From positions 186,001 to 250,000 of the forward strand of contig NZ_PIPX01000002.1 of NCBI RefSeq assembly GCF_003987225.1: a stretch of DNA of 64,000 bases, in the 5' to 3' direction. Below the pieces are notes generated by a model. It had not been told where the DNA came from, did not search any database, and was given only the letters and a program-made list of their open reading frames with translations. The stretch's first letter is position 1. The number at the start of each line of letters is the position of its first letter. Position numbers and translations under genes: made by a program. Source of the DNA: Pseudidiomarina homiensis (GTDB lineage: Bacteria; Pseudomonadota; Gammaproteobacteria; Enterobacterales; Alteromonadaceae). Below are positions 8,177 to 16,954 of this stretch, piece by piece.

Positions 8177-9049
8177 TTAGTAGCTATCCCAATACGGAGG
8201 ATCGCCAAAATAACCATCAATAAAATCAAGGAAGGCGCGGACTTTGCTGGCCAGCAACTGGCGGTGGGCGAAGATGGCGTAAAGGGCTATTGGCTCAGGT
8301 TCAAATTCCGACAACACGGTTTGCAGGCGACCAGAGCGTAACGCATCTGCGGCGATAAACGTAGGCTGCAGCGCAATGCCAGCGCCTTCGCAGGCTGCGG
8401 CAACCAGCACGTCGCCGTTGTTGCTACGCATCACCTGTGCGGCGGAAGGAACAAACGATTCGTCCATATAGCTATAGTGCAAATAGCGGTGTTCACGCAG
8501 CGCAACTAAATCCGCAGGTACTCCCTCCTGAGCCAAATAATCCGGCGCTGCACAATACACCAACCGCACGGGAGCTATTCGCTTCGCAATAAGCGAGGAA
8601 GACTCCAGCCTGCCAATGCGTAATGCAATATCGAAGCCTTCTTCAATAATATCGACCTTGCGATCGTTTAATTGCAAGTCGACCACCACTTCTGGGTAAG
8701 CTTTTTGAAACGCACACACGAGCGGCGCCAAATGTCGAATTGCAAAGGACACTGGGGCGCTGATGCGCAATACGCCGCGCGCACTTTGCTGCAAGCCCGA
8801 TAGTTGTAGTTCCATGTCATCAATGTCGGCCAGAACTTGCTGCGCCCGCGCAAAATAAGTACTACCTGCTTCGGTTAAATGCTGGCGCCGCGTGGTGCGG
8901 TTCAATAAGCGTACACCTAAATGGTCTTCAAGCTGGCCTAACGACTTGCTTATCAACTGAGGAGAAACATCAAGCTTTTCAGCGGCCTGTACAAAAGAGC
9001 CTTCATTGACGACGGTCACGAAAATGCGCATTGCTTGCAGTCTATCCAT
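8177..9049 (-). CDS. LysR family transcriptional regulator
   Basis: This 290-residue LysR protein has an N-terminal winged helix at residues 1-60 (FVQAAEKLDVSPQLISKSLGQL is the helix-turn-helix) and a periplasmic-binding-protein-like effector domain at about 90-290. It resembles the large CrgA/AaeR-like branch. It is divergent from the DoxX-dioxygenase pair at 9162, the classic arrangement in which a LysR protein controls the facing operon. The inducer is unknown; given DoxX and a DODA-type enzyme, an aromatic, quinone or reactive electrophile is plausible. Confidence 0.85.
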   Translation of the reverse strand: MDRLQAMRIFVTVVNEGSFVQAAEKLDVSPQLISKSLGQLEDHLGVRLLNRTTRRQHLTEAGSTYFARAQQVLADIDDMELQLSGLQQSARGVLRISAPVSFAIRHLAPLVCAFQKAYPEVVVDLQLNDRKVDIIEEGFDIALRIGRLESSSLIAKRIAPVRLVYCAAPDYLAQEGVPADLVALREHRYLHYSYMDESFVPSAAQVMRSNNGDVLVAAACEGAGIALQPTFIAADALRSGRLQTVLSEFEPEPIALYAIFAHRQLLASKVRAFLDFIDGYFGDPPYWDSY

Positions 9050-9161
9050 GCCTTATCTCTGTTATTAACCACATATTGTAGATAATAAAGCACGAATCAC
9101 GCCATTAATCTACCAATTAAAGAGGAGTAGAGTACCACCATCAACTTAATGGAGGCATTTT

Positions 9162-9614
9162 ATGAACACTGCAAAATTACACACACTACTCAATTCAAAC
9201 GCGGGTATCGGCGCTTTTTTCTTACGCGTACCTGTTGGCGTCATCCTCACTGCGCATGGCGCACAAAAGTTGTTTGGCTGGTTTGGCGGCTACGGACTTG
9301 AGGGCACTGGACAATGGATGGCGAGTATCGGCCTAGAACCGGGCTTTCTGATGGCATTGCTGGCTGGCGCAGCTGAGTTCTTCGGTGGTCTTGCGTTGAT
9401 TCTTGGTTTACTGACACGTCCAGCAGCCTTGGTTTCAGCGTTCACCATGGTGGTCGCGATTTTCAGCGTACATGCTAGTAATGGTTTGTTCATGGCCAAC
9501 AACGGCTATGAGTTTGCGCTAAGCTTATTAGCAGCAGCCGCAGCGCTGACCGCCTTGGGTGGTGGTCGCTTCGCGCTTGATAACGTCATTGCCGCAAAAC
9601 TTAACGCTAAATAA
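9162..9614 (+). CDS. DoxX family membrane protein
   Basis: This is a 150-residue protein with four hydrophobic segments. The opening FFLRVPVGVILTAHGAQKLFGWFGG is the DoxX/YphA signature. DoxX proteins are quinone- or redox-linked membrane proteins often induced with LysR-controlled detoxification genes. The ATG follows a good ribosome site (GGAGG). The dioxygenase-like gene follows almost immediately, so both are probably one transcript controlled by the divergent LysR gene. Confidence 0.85.
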   Translation: MNTAKLHTLLNSNAGIGAFFLRVPVGVILTAHGAQKLFGWFGGYGLEGTGQWMASIGLEPGFLMALLAGAAEFFGGLALILGLLTRPAALVSAFTMVVAIFSVHASNGLFMANNGYEFALSLLAAAAALTALGGGRFALDNVIAAKLNAK

Positions 9615-9629
9615 GCGAAGGTGAAAACC

Positions 9630-10445
9630 ATGGCACAGCATCAAGTTCTATTTGTGTCGCACGGCGGGGGCCCTTTGCCCCTGCTTGGCGACGCGCAGCA
9701 CGAAGAGCTGGTCGCGCAATTGCAGGGCATCAGCGAGCAAATCGAGAAGCCCCAGGCCATCTTGGTGATTAGCGCGCATTGGGAGGCCGAAACGGCCACG
9801 GTAACGTCAGCCGACAATCCTGGCTTGCTTTACGATTATTATGGCTTTCCGGCTGAATCATACGAAATTCAATACCCCGCGAAAGGTCACCCCGCATTAG
9901 CGCAGCATGTGCTAGAAACTTTGGCAGAGCATGATATTAGTGCTACCGCAGATAACCAGCGCAGCCTAGATCACGGTGTCTTTGTGCCATTGAAACTCAT
10001 GTATCCTGACGCCGATATCCCCGTTATCCAGGTGTCGTTGTTGCACAACTTGGATCCGCAACAACACATTGCTTTGGGTAAGGCTTTGGCGACGATCGAG
10101 CATGAAGGTTTGCTGATTCTAGGCTCCGGCTTTTCGTTTCATAATATGAAGGCTTTTTTCACGCCGCAAAACCCAGACACCGAAAAGCGCAATTTAGCCT
10201 TCGAAAATTGGCTCAAAGACACGCTCACACGCACCGACCTTGATGAAGCAGAGCGCACGCAACGATTAATCGGCTGGGAACGAGCCCCCGAAGCACGTTT
10301 CTGCCACCCGCGCGAAGAACATTTGCTCCCGCTGTTAGTATGCTACGGCGCCACTGGCCGCGCTGCCGACTTCTACAGCATGGCGCGCACCCTCGGCCGC
10401 ACCGCCGGCTTGTTTTACTGGTCGAAGTTAAGTCGAACGAGTTGA
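9630..10445 (+). CDS. Class III extradiol dioxygenase family protein (DODA/YgiD-like)
   Basis: This protein of about 271 residues has the DODA fold signatures: FVSHGGGPLPLLGD near the N-terminus (first metal His), ISAHWE near residue 50, LDHGVFVPLKLMYPDA near residue 115, and a late conserved His in GSGFSFHNMKAF. These supply the mononuclear metal site of LigB-type extradiol dioxygenases. The ATG at 9630 is preferred over a GTG at 9621 because AAGGTGA lies 5-7 bp before the ATG. The gene follows doxX after 15 bp. The 3' end overlaps the convergent XRE gene by 31 bp. The natural substrate (catechol, DOPA or other) cannot be told. Confidence 0.82.
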   Translation: MAQHQVLFVSHGGGPLPLLGDAQHEELVAQLQGISEQIEKPQAILVISAHWEAETATVTSADNPGLLYDYYGFPAESYEIQYPAKGHPALAQHVLETLAEHDISATADNQRSLDHGVFVPLKLMYPDADIPVIQVSLLHNLDPQQHIALGKALATIEHEGLLILGSGFSFHNMKAFFTPQNPDTEKRNLAFENWLKDTLTRTDLDEAERTQRLIGWERAPEARFCHPREEHLLPLLVCYGATGRAADFYSMARTLGRTAGLFYWSKLSRTS

Positions 10446-10720
10446 CCGTCCGGAAAACGTGCATGGAGCTCTAGTTCACCGCCTAACGCTCTAACGTAGC
10501 TGCTTAGCGTGCTGATCCGTGCATCGCCGCGGCCTTCGATTTGCGAAATATTAGCCTGCGCAACGCCAAGCGCACTAGCCAACTCAGCTTGGCTGACACC
10601 TTGCTGTTTTCGTAATTCTTTGAGTTTGATCTCGGCGATAATCTGCTTTGCTTGAGCATTGGCCTTAGATAAAACATCCGGCGACATTTCTGCCTCAAAT
10701 TCTTTTAGCTTTTTCACCAT
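10415..10720 (-). CDS. XRE-family regulator (HigA-like), no visible toxin
   Basis: This is a 101-residue protein with an N-terminal helical extension (1-38) and a helix-turn-helix at about residues 44-75 (KQQGVSQAELASALGVAQANISQIEG), then a short beta tail (LELHARFPDGQLVRLNF). This layout is that of HigA-like antitoxins and phage-type XRE proteins. A HigB or RelE-like toxin gene would be expected just upstream on this strand, but that 107-bp space holds only a perfect inverted repeat. The gene therefore looks like an orphan antitoxin or solitary repressor. Its 3' end overlaps the dioxygenase gene by 31 bp. Confidence 0.72.
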   Translation of the reverse strand: MVKKLKEFEAEMSPDVLSKANAQAKQIIAEIKLKELRKQQGVSQAELASALGVAQANISQIEGRGDARISTLSSYVRALGGELELHARFPDGQLVRLNFDQ

Positions 10721-10744
10721 GACTTAAGTCTTCAATTTGCAAAA

Positions 10745-10800
10745 CCGCAACCAAATATAATCTTAAGCTTATATTTCTTCAAGTTTATATTTGGTTGCGG
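10745..10800. repeat. Perfect 16-bp inverted repeat, likely operator
   Basis: The arms at 10745-10760 (CCGCAACCAAATATAA) and 10785-10800 are perfect reverse complements with a 24-bp spacer. The spacer holds a further TTATATTT copy, so this octamer occurs three times. It lies between the end of the flavin oxidoreductase gene and the start of the XRE gene. It could serve as the XRE operator or, as RNA, as a long-loop hairpin; there is no T-run, so a simple terminator is less likely. Confidence 0.55.
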
Positions 10801-10826
10801 CAGAAGAAAGGGCTGCCCTTTCTTTG

Positions 10827-11828
10827 CTAGCGGAGAAGAGGCGGCGGGGGGGGGCAGATTTCCGCGGCGATTTCGAGGCTGCGCAGGCGGGCGGTGTGGT
10901 CGTGGGCGTGGCAGGTGAGCATGAGTTCGTCGACGCCGGTGGCTGCAACGAAGTCGCGCAAATACTGGTGCACTTCAGCAGGTTTGCCGCAGGCAGTGTA
11001 CTTCAATGCGTGATTGGCGCCCGCTAACGACACGGGGTCGACGACCGCGTTAATGTCATCAACCGGTGCGGGCAGAGGTCCGGGATTGCCGCGGCGTAAG
11101 GCAACAAACTGTAGCTGCATGGAGCTCTTCAAACGCACAGCATCTTCCTCAGTATCGGCGGCAAACACGTTTACCGCAGCCATCGCGTAGGGTTCAGATA
11201 AATAGCGCGAGGGTTTAAATTCACGACGATAGGTGTCGAGCGCGGCGTGTAAATGATCTGGGGCGAAGTGCGAGGCAAAAGCATAGGGTAGGCCCAAAGA
11301 GGCAGCGAGCTGGGCGCCAAACAAACTCGACCCCAAAATCCACACCGGTACGTGTGTGCCTTGTCCGGGCACAGCGCGGATAAACGCGTCCTCGGAAGCG
11401 TCATCCAAGTAGCCTAACAATTCTCGCACGTCATCCGGAAAGCTCGATGCTGAATTATAGTCGCGGCGCAATGCGCGCAACGTCGCGCCATCGGTGCCCG
11501 GCGCACGGCCTAAGCCCAAATCCACGCGGTCGCCATACAACGCCTGCAAGGTACCAAACTGCTCAGCCGCGACCAAAGGCGCATGGTTCGGCAACATGAT
11601 GCCACCTGCACCAATGCGAATCGAAGACGTCACACTACCAATATGTGCCAATGCCACCGCAGTGGCGGCACTGGCAATGCCGGTCATGTTGTGGTGCTCG
11701 GCCATCCAAAAGCGTCGGTAACCCCACTGCTCAGCGTGCGCTGCTAAGTCACCAGAACGCCGCAGCGACTCGGCGGCAGAAGAACCTTCAGTAATCGGGG
11801 CGAGATCTAAAATCGACAGTGGTACCAC
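10827..11828 (-). CDS. Luciferase-like monooxygenase (LLM class flavin-dependent oxidoreductase)
   Basis: This is a 333-residue single-domain TIM-barrel protein of the bacterial luciferase-like family, closest in style to YhbW. Signatures are [13 protein letters not shown] near residue 35, the phosphate-binding [15 protein letters not shown] near residue 75, and [12 protein letters not shown] near residue 105. It would use FMNH2 and oxygen on an unknown substrate. The C-terminus ends in a run of five prolines encoded partly by a nine-G tract (10846-10854 on the + strand), so the last residues are sensitive to slippage or sequencing error. It stands alone, with XRE and small membrane-protein genes as neighbours. 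Confidence 0.85.
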   Translation of the reverse strand: MVPLSILDLAPITEGSSAAESLRRSGDLAAHAEQWGYRRFWMAEHHNMTGIASAATAVALAHIGSVTSSIRIGAGGIMLPNHAPLVAAEQFGTLQALYGDRVDLGLGRAPGTDGATLRALRRDYNSASSFPDDVRELLGYLDDASEDAFIRAVPGQGTHVPVWILGSSLFGAQLAASLGLPYAFASHFAPDHLHAALDTYRREFKPSRYLSEPYAMAAVNVFAADTEEDAVRLKSSMQLQFVALRRGNPGPLPAPVDDINAVVDPVSLAGANHALKYTACGKPAEVHQYLRDFVAATGVDELMLTCHAHDHTARLRSLEIAAEICPPPPPLLR

Positions 11829-11887
11829 GCGAACTCCTTACTCATAGCGTTACCTTAAACATGGCTGCAAAACCCAAAGTTTCAAGG

Positions 11888-12175
11888 TCAGTCCTTAAAT
11901 TCCGTATCACGCGCGCGCGATTGCGCATCCGCCGATCGAGTGAAGCGCTTGTCTGTGCGTTCGGTATAATCCATCAATAGAATCGTTAAATAAATCTTGG
12001 TCGGTAAGGATAACACCACGCCAATCGCACTCATCGCTGCGCCCAAAATGAAGCCGCGGTGACCAATGTCGTCACTGGCAAAGGTCACGGCCAAGACAAT
12101 GTGGCCGCAAATGAGCAATGTCACGCCAAGAATCATGGCGGCTTTCAACAATCGAATTTGCGTAGTTTCGGTCAT
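11888..12175 (-). CDS. Small two-helix membrane protein, function unknown
   Basis: This 95-residue protein has two clear transmembrane helices (about residues 10-32 and 42-68) and a charged, Arg/Asp-rich C-terminal tail. No known family was recognised. It is upstream of, and divergent from, the GGDEF-EAL gene at 12300, with 124 bp between them. Length, start codon and base use look like a real gene. Confidence 0.55.
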   Translation of the reverse strand: MTETTQIRLLKAAMILGVTLLICGHIVLAVTFASDDIGHRGFILGAAMSAIGVVLSLPTKIYLTILLMDYTERTDKRFTRSADAQSRARDTEFKD

Positions 12176-12299
12176 AGCGTTAATAGCCTTTATTCAAACA
12201 TTGCTCCTAACCAATTTTTTCAGCGTATTCTTTGCTAACTTAGAACAATGCGTAAAAGATCTCTATACTAGCTAACATAAACCAATGAAATAAAAAGAC

Positions 12300-14852
12300 A
12301 TGACCAAAAACTTCACGCAGTCGGCCGCGACTTTGGCCTATCTAGGAATTTTGTTTTTCTTTGCTCTCGTGGCACTACTGGGGTTGTTGGACCTTGTCAT
12401 AACGCCAGCAGCTATGCTGATGAATGTGATCTCTGATTACATGCTTTTGGCGGCAGTTCTAGCGTTCGCGATTCTTATTATTCTGTTTCGCTTGCGCACG
12501 CCAAAACAACTTAAGTTCCTAGGCCAGATCCTTGTGAGTCTAGGCATTAGCACCTTTATTGTGCTGCAACTTGTGGTCTGGGGTATATTACAGTCACCTG
12601 AGGCTGCGCGTTTTGCCAATCCTTTCACGTTGTCGTTAGCGTCGGTCATGCTGTTGATGTTTTTCGTGGCGCTGACTTTGCGGCACAATTTTCCGAGGCT
12701 GGCTGTTGACGCAAAGAAGCCAACGTTGATCGTATTTGGTGGCATTATTTTACTCGGAGTTGTCGTTTGGTATGCCATGAGTGTGCGAATTGTGCAGTTA
12801 GAAACACAGAATGCCCGCACTAAAATTCAACTTATTGGCCACATGATCGACAGTCGCTTTGACGAGCAAATTAAAGCTCTTGAACGAATAAAACGTCGCG
12901 TAGAGAAGCTGGATGAAGATGATAGTGAGCGTTTGCTTACTACTGATCTCGAAACCTATATCAGTGATTACGCGATTATTGAAGGCATGCTGGTACTTAA
13001 CGATCAGCAACAGCCGTGGCTTAGTTCATCTTTTGCTGATACTTTTTGGCAAAACTTTATGCGAGACCATGAAGGTATCCAAAATTGGTTAGCGCAGCCT
13101 AGTAACCAGACTCGCATTGCGGCGAACGGACGTTCACTGAATACGCCAACACCGATCGTGATGATGTCGGTTCCCTTGCAGACCAAGCCAAAACCGCAAC
13201 AACTTATAGCGCTACTCAATATGAATGGTCTTGTCGCAGCGGACTACCTAGAGTACTTAAGCGCAATTAAAACCTACATGGCATTTAACTCAAAGGTTTT
13301 AGTTGCCATGCAAGGTAGCAATGACGCTACGCAAACTTTAACTCAGTTACAGCGACGCTATCCCCATTACGTCACCGAAAAAGTGACCTTGATGACGGGA
13401 ATCGAGCATGACTTTTACAGTGTCCTTATCGATTACTCACCATTACAAGAAGCAACGCGTTTACATCAAATGTTGCTGTGGCTAACTGGCGCCTTCGCAT
13501 TTATCTATATTCTTGCTGTAGATACGACAAGACGCCTACGCGCCGAGAGTAAAAAGCTGGCAAGTATGGCACGTTATGACGAACTGACAGACTTCTTACG
13601 TCGCGATGCTTTCAATCAAGATACGCAGTCAATGATGGTTGATTGTGAAGGCTGCCGGCGGGCAGTGCTCTTTATCAATCTAGATAAGTTTAACTCAATT
13701 AATGATGGCCTAGGCCACCGTATGGGTGACCATGTATTGAAGCTCACTGCCCAGCGCATTCGTAGCGCGGCACAAGGCGCTGATATTCTTGCACGGTTTA
13801 GTAATGACGAATTTATAGTTTATTATCGCGACACGACTGCACACCAGTTAAAGAAAGATGCGGCCGCTGTGATCAAAGCGATCGCAGAGGTATTCGCCGT
13901 TGAGGAATTATCGGTACATCTGACTGCCAGTATTGGTATTGCTGTCGCCACGCAAGCACAAATCGACACCGAGCAATTAGTGCAGTTTGCAGATATTGCA
14001 ATGGATCATGCGAAGGCTGCGGGTGGTAACCAATACGCGATTTATCAAACGGATATGCACGATAACCACGAGCAATTGGTTGAAATCCGCACACAGTTGC
14101 AGGTGGCGATGAACCAAGATCAGTTAGAGGCTTATTACCAGCCTATTTTCAGTGCCGAAACAGGGCATATTGTTAGCGTCGAAAGTTTGGTTCGATGGCG
14201 CAAAGACGGCAACTTTATTTCGCCGGCATTGTTTATTCCAATTGCTGAACAGACGGGGCAAGTCATTCAGTTGGGCGAGCAGATGCTGCGAAAAGTAGTC
14301 CGGGATCTAAGTGAACACGCTGAGTTGCAACAATTGAGTGTAGCAGTCAATGTGTCACCACACCAACTGGCACGGGCTGACTTCGTAAATGATTTAGTTA
14401 GTCAGCTTAAGAACCATAAACTGAAGCCTGAACAGCTTACCATTGAGCTTACTGAGGCTGTCATGTCATCTGCAGGCCAAACCGAAGAGCGTTTACGGGA
14501 GTTGCGTGAACACGGAATGCATGTCGCTATCGATGACTTCGGCACGGGCTTCTCGAGTTTGGCTTATTTAACGCAGCAACCGGCGGACATTATTAAGATC
14601 GATCGCGCGTTCACCTTAGGCGTTGAGACCGAAGGCAAGCAGCGTAACTTGCTCAGCAAAATGATTGAAATGTGTAAACAACTGGATAAAGTCGTGGTGG
14701 TTGAGGGGGTTGAGACCGCGGAACAAGTCGAGCTTTTTACAGCTTTGGGGGTCGATAGACTTCAGGGCTTTTATTTTGCAAAACCGATGCCATTACCACA
14801 ACTACTTGATTTACTGAGGAGCACCACGTCGAACCGTGATGCAGATCAATAA
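12300..14852 (+). CDS. Membrane sensor with degenerate GGDEF and intact EAL domain (c-di-GMP phosphodiesterase)
   Basis: This is an 850-residue inner-membrane protein. About five hydrophobic helices fill residues 10-165, a periplasmic sensor region 170-385, a further helix 390-408, a GGDEF domain 420-585 and an EAL domain 600-840. The GGDEF signature is changed to S501-N-D-E-F505, so cyclase activity is probably lost. The EAL domain keeps the expected residues: Glu628 in ESL, Asn in VNVSPHQL, Glu in IELTEAV, the Asp pair in IDDFGTGF, Lys in IKIDRAF, Glu in VVEGVET and Gln in LQGFYF. It should hydrolyse c-di-GMP, perhaps with GTP binding to the GGDEF remnant as a switch. It is a single-gene unit. 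Confidence 0.88.
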   Translation: MTKNFTQSAATLAYLGILFFFALVALLGLLDLVITPAAMLMNVISDYMLLAAVLAFAILIILFRLRTPKQLKFLGQILVSLGISTFIVLQLVVWGILQSPEAARFANPFTLSLASVMLLMFFVALTLRHNFPRLAVDAKKPTLIVFGGIILLGVVVWYAMSVRIVQLETQNARTKIQLIGHMIDSRFDEQIKALERIKRRVEKLDEDDSERLLTTDLETYISDYAIIEGMLVLNDQQQPWLSSSFADTFWQNFMRDHEGIQNWLAQPSNQTRIAANGRSLNTPTPIVMMSVPLQTKPKPQQLIALLNMNGLVAADYLEYLSAIKTYMAFNSKVLVAMQGSNDATQTLTQLQRRYPHYVTEKVTLMTGIEHDFYSVLIDYSPLQEATRLHQMLLWLTGAFAFIYILAVDTTRRLRAESKKLASMARYDELTDFLRRDAFNQDTQSMMVDCEGCRRAVLFINLDKFNSINDGLGHRMGDHVLKLTAQRIRSAAQGADILARFSNDEFIVYYRDTTAHQLKKDAAAVIKAIAEVFAVEELSVHLTASIGIAVATQAQIDTEQLVQFADIAMDHAKAAGGNQYAIYQTDMHDNHEQLVEIRTQLQVAMNQDQLEAYYQPIFSAETGHIVSVESLVRWRKDGNFISPALFIPIAEQTGQVIQLGEQMLRKVVRDLSEHAELQQLSVAVNVSPHQLARADFVNDLVSQLKNHKLKPEQLTIELTEAVMSSAGQTEERLRELREHGMHVAIDDFGTGFSSLAYLTQQPADIIKIDRAFTLGVETEGKQRNLLSKMIEMCKQLDKVVVVEGVETAEQVELFTALGVDRLQGFYFAKPMPLPQLLDLLRSTTSNRDADQ

Positions 14853-14882
14853 ACGTTGCGATTCACTATACTGAGACGCAAG

Positions 14883-14920
14883 CTTAAGGAAACTGTAAGA
14901 AATCTCCTCTACGCTTACAG
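14883..14920 (+). promoter_or_regulatory. PmrA/QseB-like direct repeat and hairpin upstream of the PepSY lipoprotein
   Basis: CTTAAG (14883-14888), a 5-bp spacer and TGTAAG (14894-14899) match the YTTAAK-N5-YTTAAK box of PmrA/QseB-type response regulators with one mismatch. CTGTAAG (14893-14899) is also the perfect reverse complement of CTTACAG (14914-14920). Either could be the control site of the lipoprotein/cytochrome b561 pair. Confidence 0.35.
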
Positions 14921-14944
14921 CAAGACAACAGAAAGGAGTTAGCT

Positions 14945-15226
14945 ATGAATATCCTAAAATTAGCATTAACCGCAGCCGCCGTCGCAACTATTGCGGCCTG
15001 CAGCCCAACCGCCCAACTCACCCAGTGTACGAGTGCGCCGATGAGCGAATGGCAAGATCAAGCACAATTCCAGCAAAATCTGGTAAGCGAAGGCTACGCA
15101 ATCAACGAGTTTAAAGTGACCGAAGGCAATTGCTATGAAATCTATGGCACCGAAGCTGACGGTACCAAAGTAGAAATCTACTTCAACCCAGTAAACGGCG
15201 AAGTCGTCAAACGTGAAGCTCACTAA
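14945..15226 (+). CDS. PepSY-like lipoprotein
   Basis: This is a 93-residue lipoprotein precursor. It has a hydrophobic leader ending in the lipobox-like IAAC (Cys at about residue 19) and a small PepSY-like domain with NQEGY-type, CYEIYG and VEIYFNPVNGEVVK elements. The last of these is the typical end of PepSY domains. A GGAG ribosome site precedes the ATG. The gene overlaps the cytochrome b561 gene by 14 bp. PepSY-b561 pairs recur in gammaproteobacteria next to two-component systems, though none is present here. A role in periplasmic redox or metal sensing is a guess. Confidence 0.72.
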   Translation: MNILKLALTAAAVATIAACSPTAQLTQCTSAPMSEWQDQAQFQQNLVSEGYAINEFKVTEGNCYEIYGTEADGTKVEIYFNPVNGEVVKREAH

Positions 15227-15752
15227 CGACAAGCAACAGGTGCGGATCTGGCATCCCCTGATCCGCATCATTCATTGGCTATTGGTGGCAATTTTCACCG
15301 CCAACTACTTCATTCTTGAAGCGGGCAGCCAATGGCATCAGTGGCTCGGCTACACAGCGGTAAGTGCGGTAGTTTTGCGCATTATTTGGGGCTTTGTCGA
15401 CCAAAGTTACGGGAACTTCAAAACTATAAACCTATCGCAACACGCGCTCAACGAGCATCTTCACCACGTAAAGCAACGCAAAATACCAAGCGAAACAGGT
15501 CACAATCCGCTCGGCTGGCTGATGGCTTTTGCGGTCATTATGTTGTTCATTGGGCTTGGTGTTACTGGCTTTATGATGGAAGAAATTGATAGATTTTTCG
15601 GCAATGAAACCCTCGAAGAAATCCATGAGTGGTTTGCTAATATTCTTTATGCAGCGGTGCTTGTTCATATTGCCGCCGTCATCTTCACCAGCTGGCGTGG
15701 CCGCATCGAATTGATACGGCCAATGATCACCGGCAAACGCCGTAAAAACTAA
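15213..15752 (+). CDS. Cytochrome b561 family protein
   Basis: This is a 179-residue membrane protein with four helices and the His ligands expected for two b hemes: WHPLIRIIHWLL in helix 1, WHQWLGYTAV in helix 2 and LVHIAAVIF in helix 4. It fits the YodB/nickel-hydrogenase cytochrome b branch that moves electrons between quinol and periplasmic partners. The start is a GTG at 15213 inside the end of the PepSY gene, so the two are translated together. No obvious downstream electron acceptor gene is present. Confidence 0.82.
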   Translation: MKLTNDKQQVRIWHPLIRIIHWLLVAIFTANYFILEAGSQWHQWLGYTAVSAVVLRIIWGFVDQSYGNFKTINLSQHALNEHLHHVKQRKIPSETGHNPLGWLMAFAVIMLFIGLGVTGFMMEEIDRFFGNETLEEIHEWFANILYAAVLVHIAAVIFTSWRGRIELIRPMITGKRRKN

Positions 15753-16174
15753 GACTCAAGCTTTGCGTCTAAAGTAATTTCAGCATTAAACAATTTCGAA
15801 ATCGGGCAGTTGTCCTTCGCCGCTTCCGCAGCTTCAAGAAACTTATCGACGTCAGCGCCTGGAATCGAGGCGCGCAGTTCTAAATGAATCTTCGGAACGG
15901 CGAAACCGCCATCCTTTTCCTCCAGATGCACAGTTGCTTTAGTATCAATGCTGTCGGCAACCATGTCGTGTTCGCCTAAGACCATGGATAACGCCATCGA
16001 AAAGCAGCCGGCGTGGGCAGCGCCAATCAGTTCTTCAGGATTGGTGCCTTTACCGTCTTCGAAGCGGGTACCAAATGAATATTGCTGTTGGTCGAGTACG
16101 CCACTCTCTGTTGAGACCGTGCCTTTACCGTCCTTTAAACCACCTTGCCAATGTGCAGTTGCGGTGCGTTTCAT
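15749..16174 (-). CDS. osmC: OsmC family peroxiredoxin
   Basis: This is a 141-residue OsmC-type protein with the two redox cysteines in AHAGCFSMAL and DNCPISKLF and the conserved Arg/Glu elements near the N-terminus (GTRFEDGKGTNPEELIGAAHAG). OsmC reduces organic hydroperoxides using lipoyl-type or thiol donors. The start at 16174 (MKRTATAHWQGG) is chosen over an upstream ATG at 16228 because AGGAGGT lies 5 bp before it and family members begin this way. It is convergent with the b561 gene, overlapping it by 4 bp. Confidence 0.88.
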   Translation of the reverse strand: MKRTATAHWQGGLKDGKGTVSTESGVLDQQQYSFGTRFEDGKGTNPEELIGAAHAGCFSMALSMVLGEHDMVADSIDTKATVHLEEKDGGFAVPKIHLELRASIPGADVDKFLEAAEAAKDNCPISKLFNAEITLDAKLES

Positions 16175-16236
16175 AAGTACCTCCTTACAAAAGAATGTAC
16201 CTATAGTGTAGTCGCTATACACCAACAAAGATCAAG

Positions 16237-16866
16237 TCACCGGGTACCGAAGATTTTATCACCTGCGTCACCGAGGCCTGGCACGATGTAGCCATGTTCA
16301 TTCAGATGGTCGTCTAAAGCCGCTGTGTAAATTGGAATGTCGGGGTGTGCTGCTGACACTTTCTCGACGCCTTCCGGCGCCGCGACCAGCACTAATACGC
16401 GAATATCACGACAGCCCTTTGCTTTGAGCATGTCTAAGGTAGCGACCATGGTGCCACCGGTGGCAAGCATGGGGTCAATCACTAGAGCGGTGCGCTGTTC
16501 AAGTTCGCCGGCGAATTTTTCAAAGTAGGCAACCGGCTCCAGCGTTTCTTCGTTACGGTACAAGCCAACGACACTCACTTTAGCGCTCGGCAGCAGCTCT
16601 AAAACGCCATCGAGCATGCCAATTCCAGCGCGTAAAATAGGTACGACGGTGGCTTTTTTGCCGAGTAAGCGCTTCACTGTGATCGGGTTGCCGTCCCAAC
16701 CGTCAATCATGTGGTCTTCAAGTTTGAAATCTTGGGTGGCCTCATAGGTTAATAATGTGCCGAGCTCATTGGCAAGCTCACGAAAACTTTTGGTCGAGAT
16801 GGTCGCCTCACGTAAAAGTCCAAGCTTGTGTTGCACGAGTGGGTGGTTGATAACTTTCAAAGACAT
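16237..16866 (-). CDS. upp: Uracil phosphoribosyltransferase
   Basis: This 209-residue enzyme converts uracil and PRPP to UMP in pyrimidine salvage. The family start is [19 protein letters not shown], which fixes the start at 16866; an ATG nine codons upstream lacks both homology and a ribosome site. The PRPP loop is [12 protein letters not shown] at about residue 130, and the uracil-binding C-terminus [18 protein letters not shown] is complete. No uraA permease gene follows, unlike in E. coli. Confidence 0.95.
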   Translation of the reverse strand: MSLKVINHPLVQHKLGLLREATISTKSFRELANELGTLLTYEATQDFKLEDHMIDGWDGNPITVKRLLGKKATVVPILRAGIGMLDGVLELLPSAKVSVVGLYRNEETLEPVAYFEKFAGELEQRTALVIDPMLATGGTMVATLDMLKAKGCRDIRVLVLVAAPEGVEKVSAAHPDIPIYTAALDDHLNEHGYIVPGLGDAGDKIFGTR

Positions 16867-16954
16867 AGAAACCTCGATAAATGACGCTGACAACCTAGTG
16901 ACGAATATAACTGAAAAGGTTAACCTTAATTGGACATTGCGTTAAGAGAAATCT

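Noticed and set aside
12437-12820. Minus-strand open frame of 127 codons within the membrane sensor gene
   Set aside because: Antisense shadow of hydrophobic helices; no signal or family pattern.
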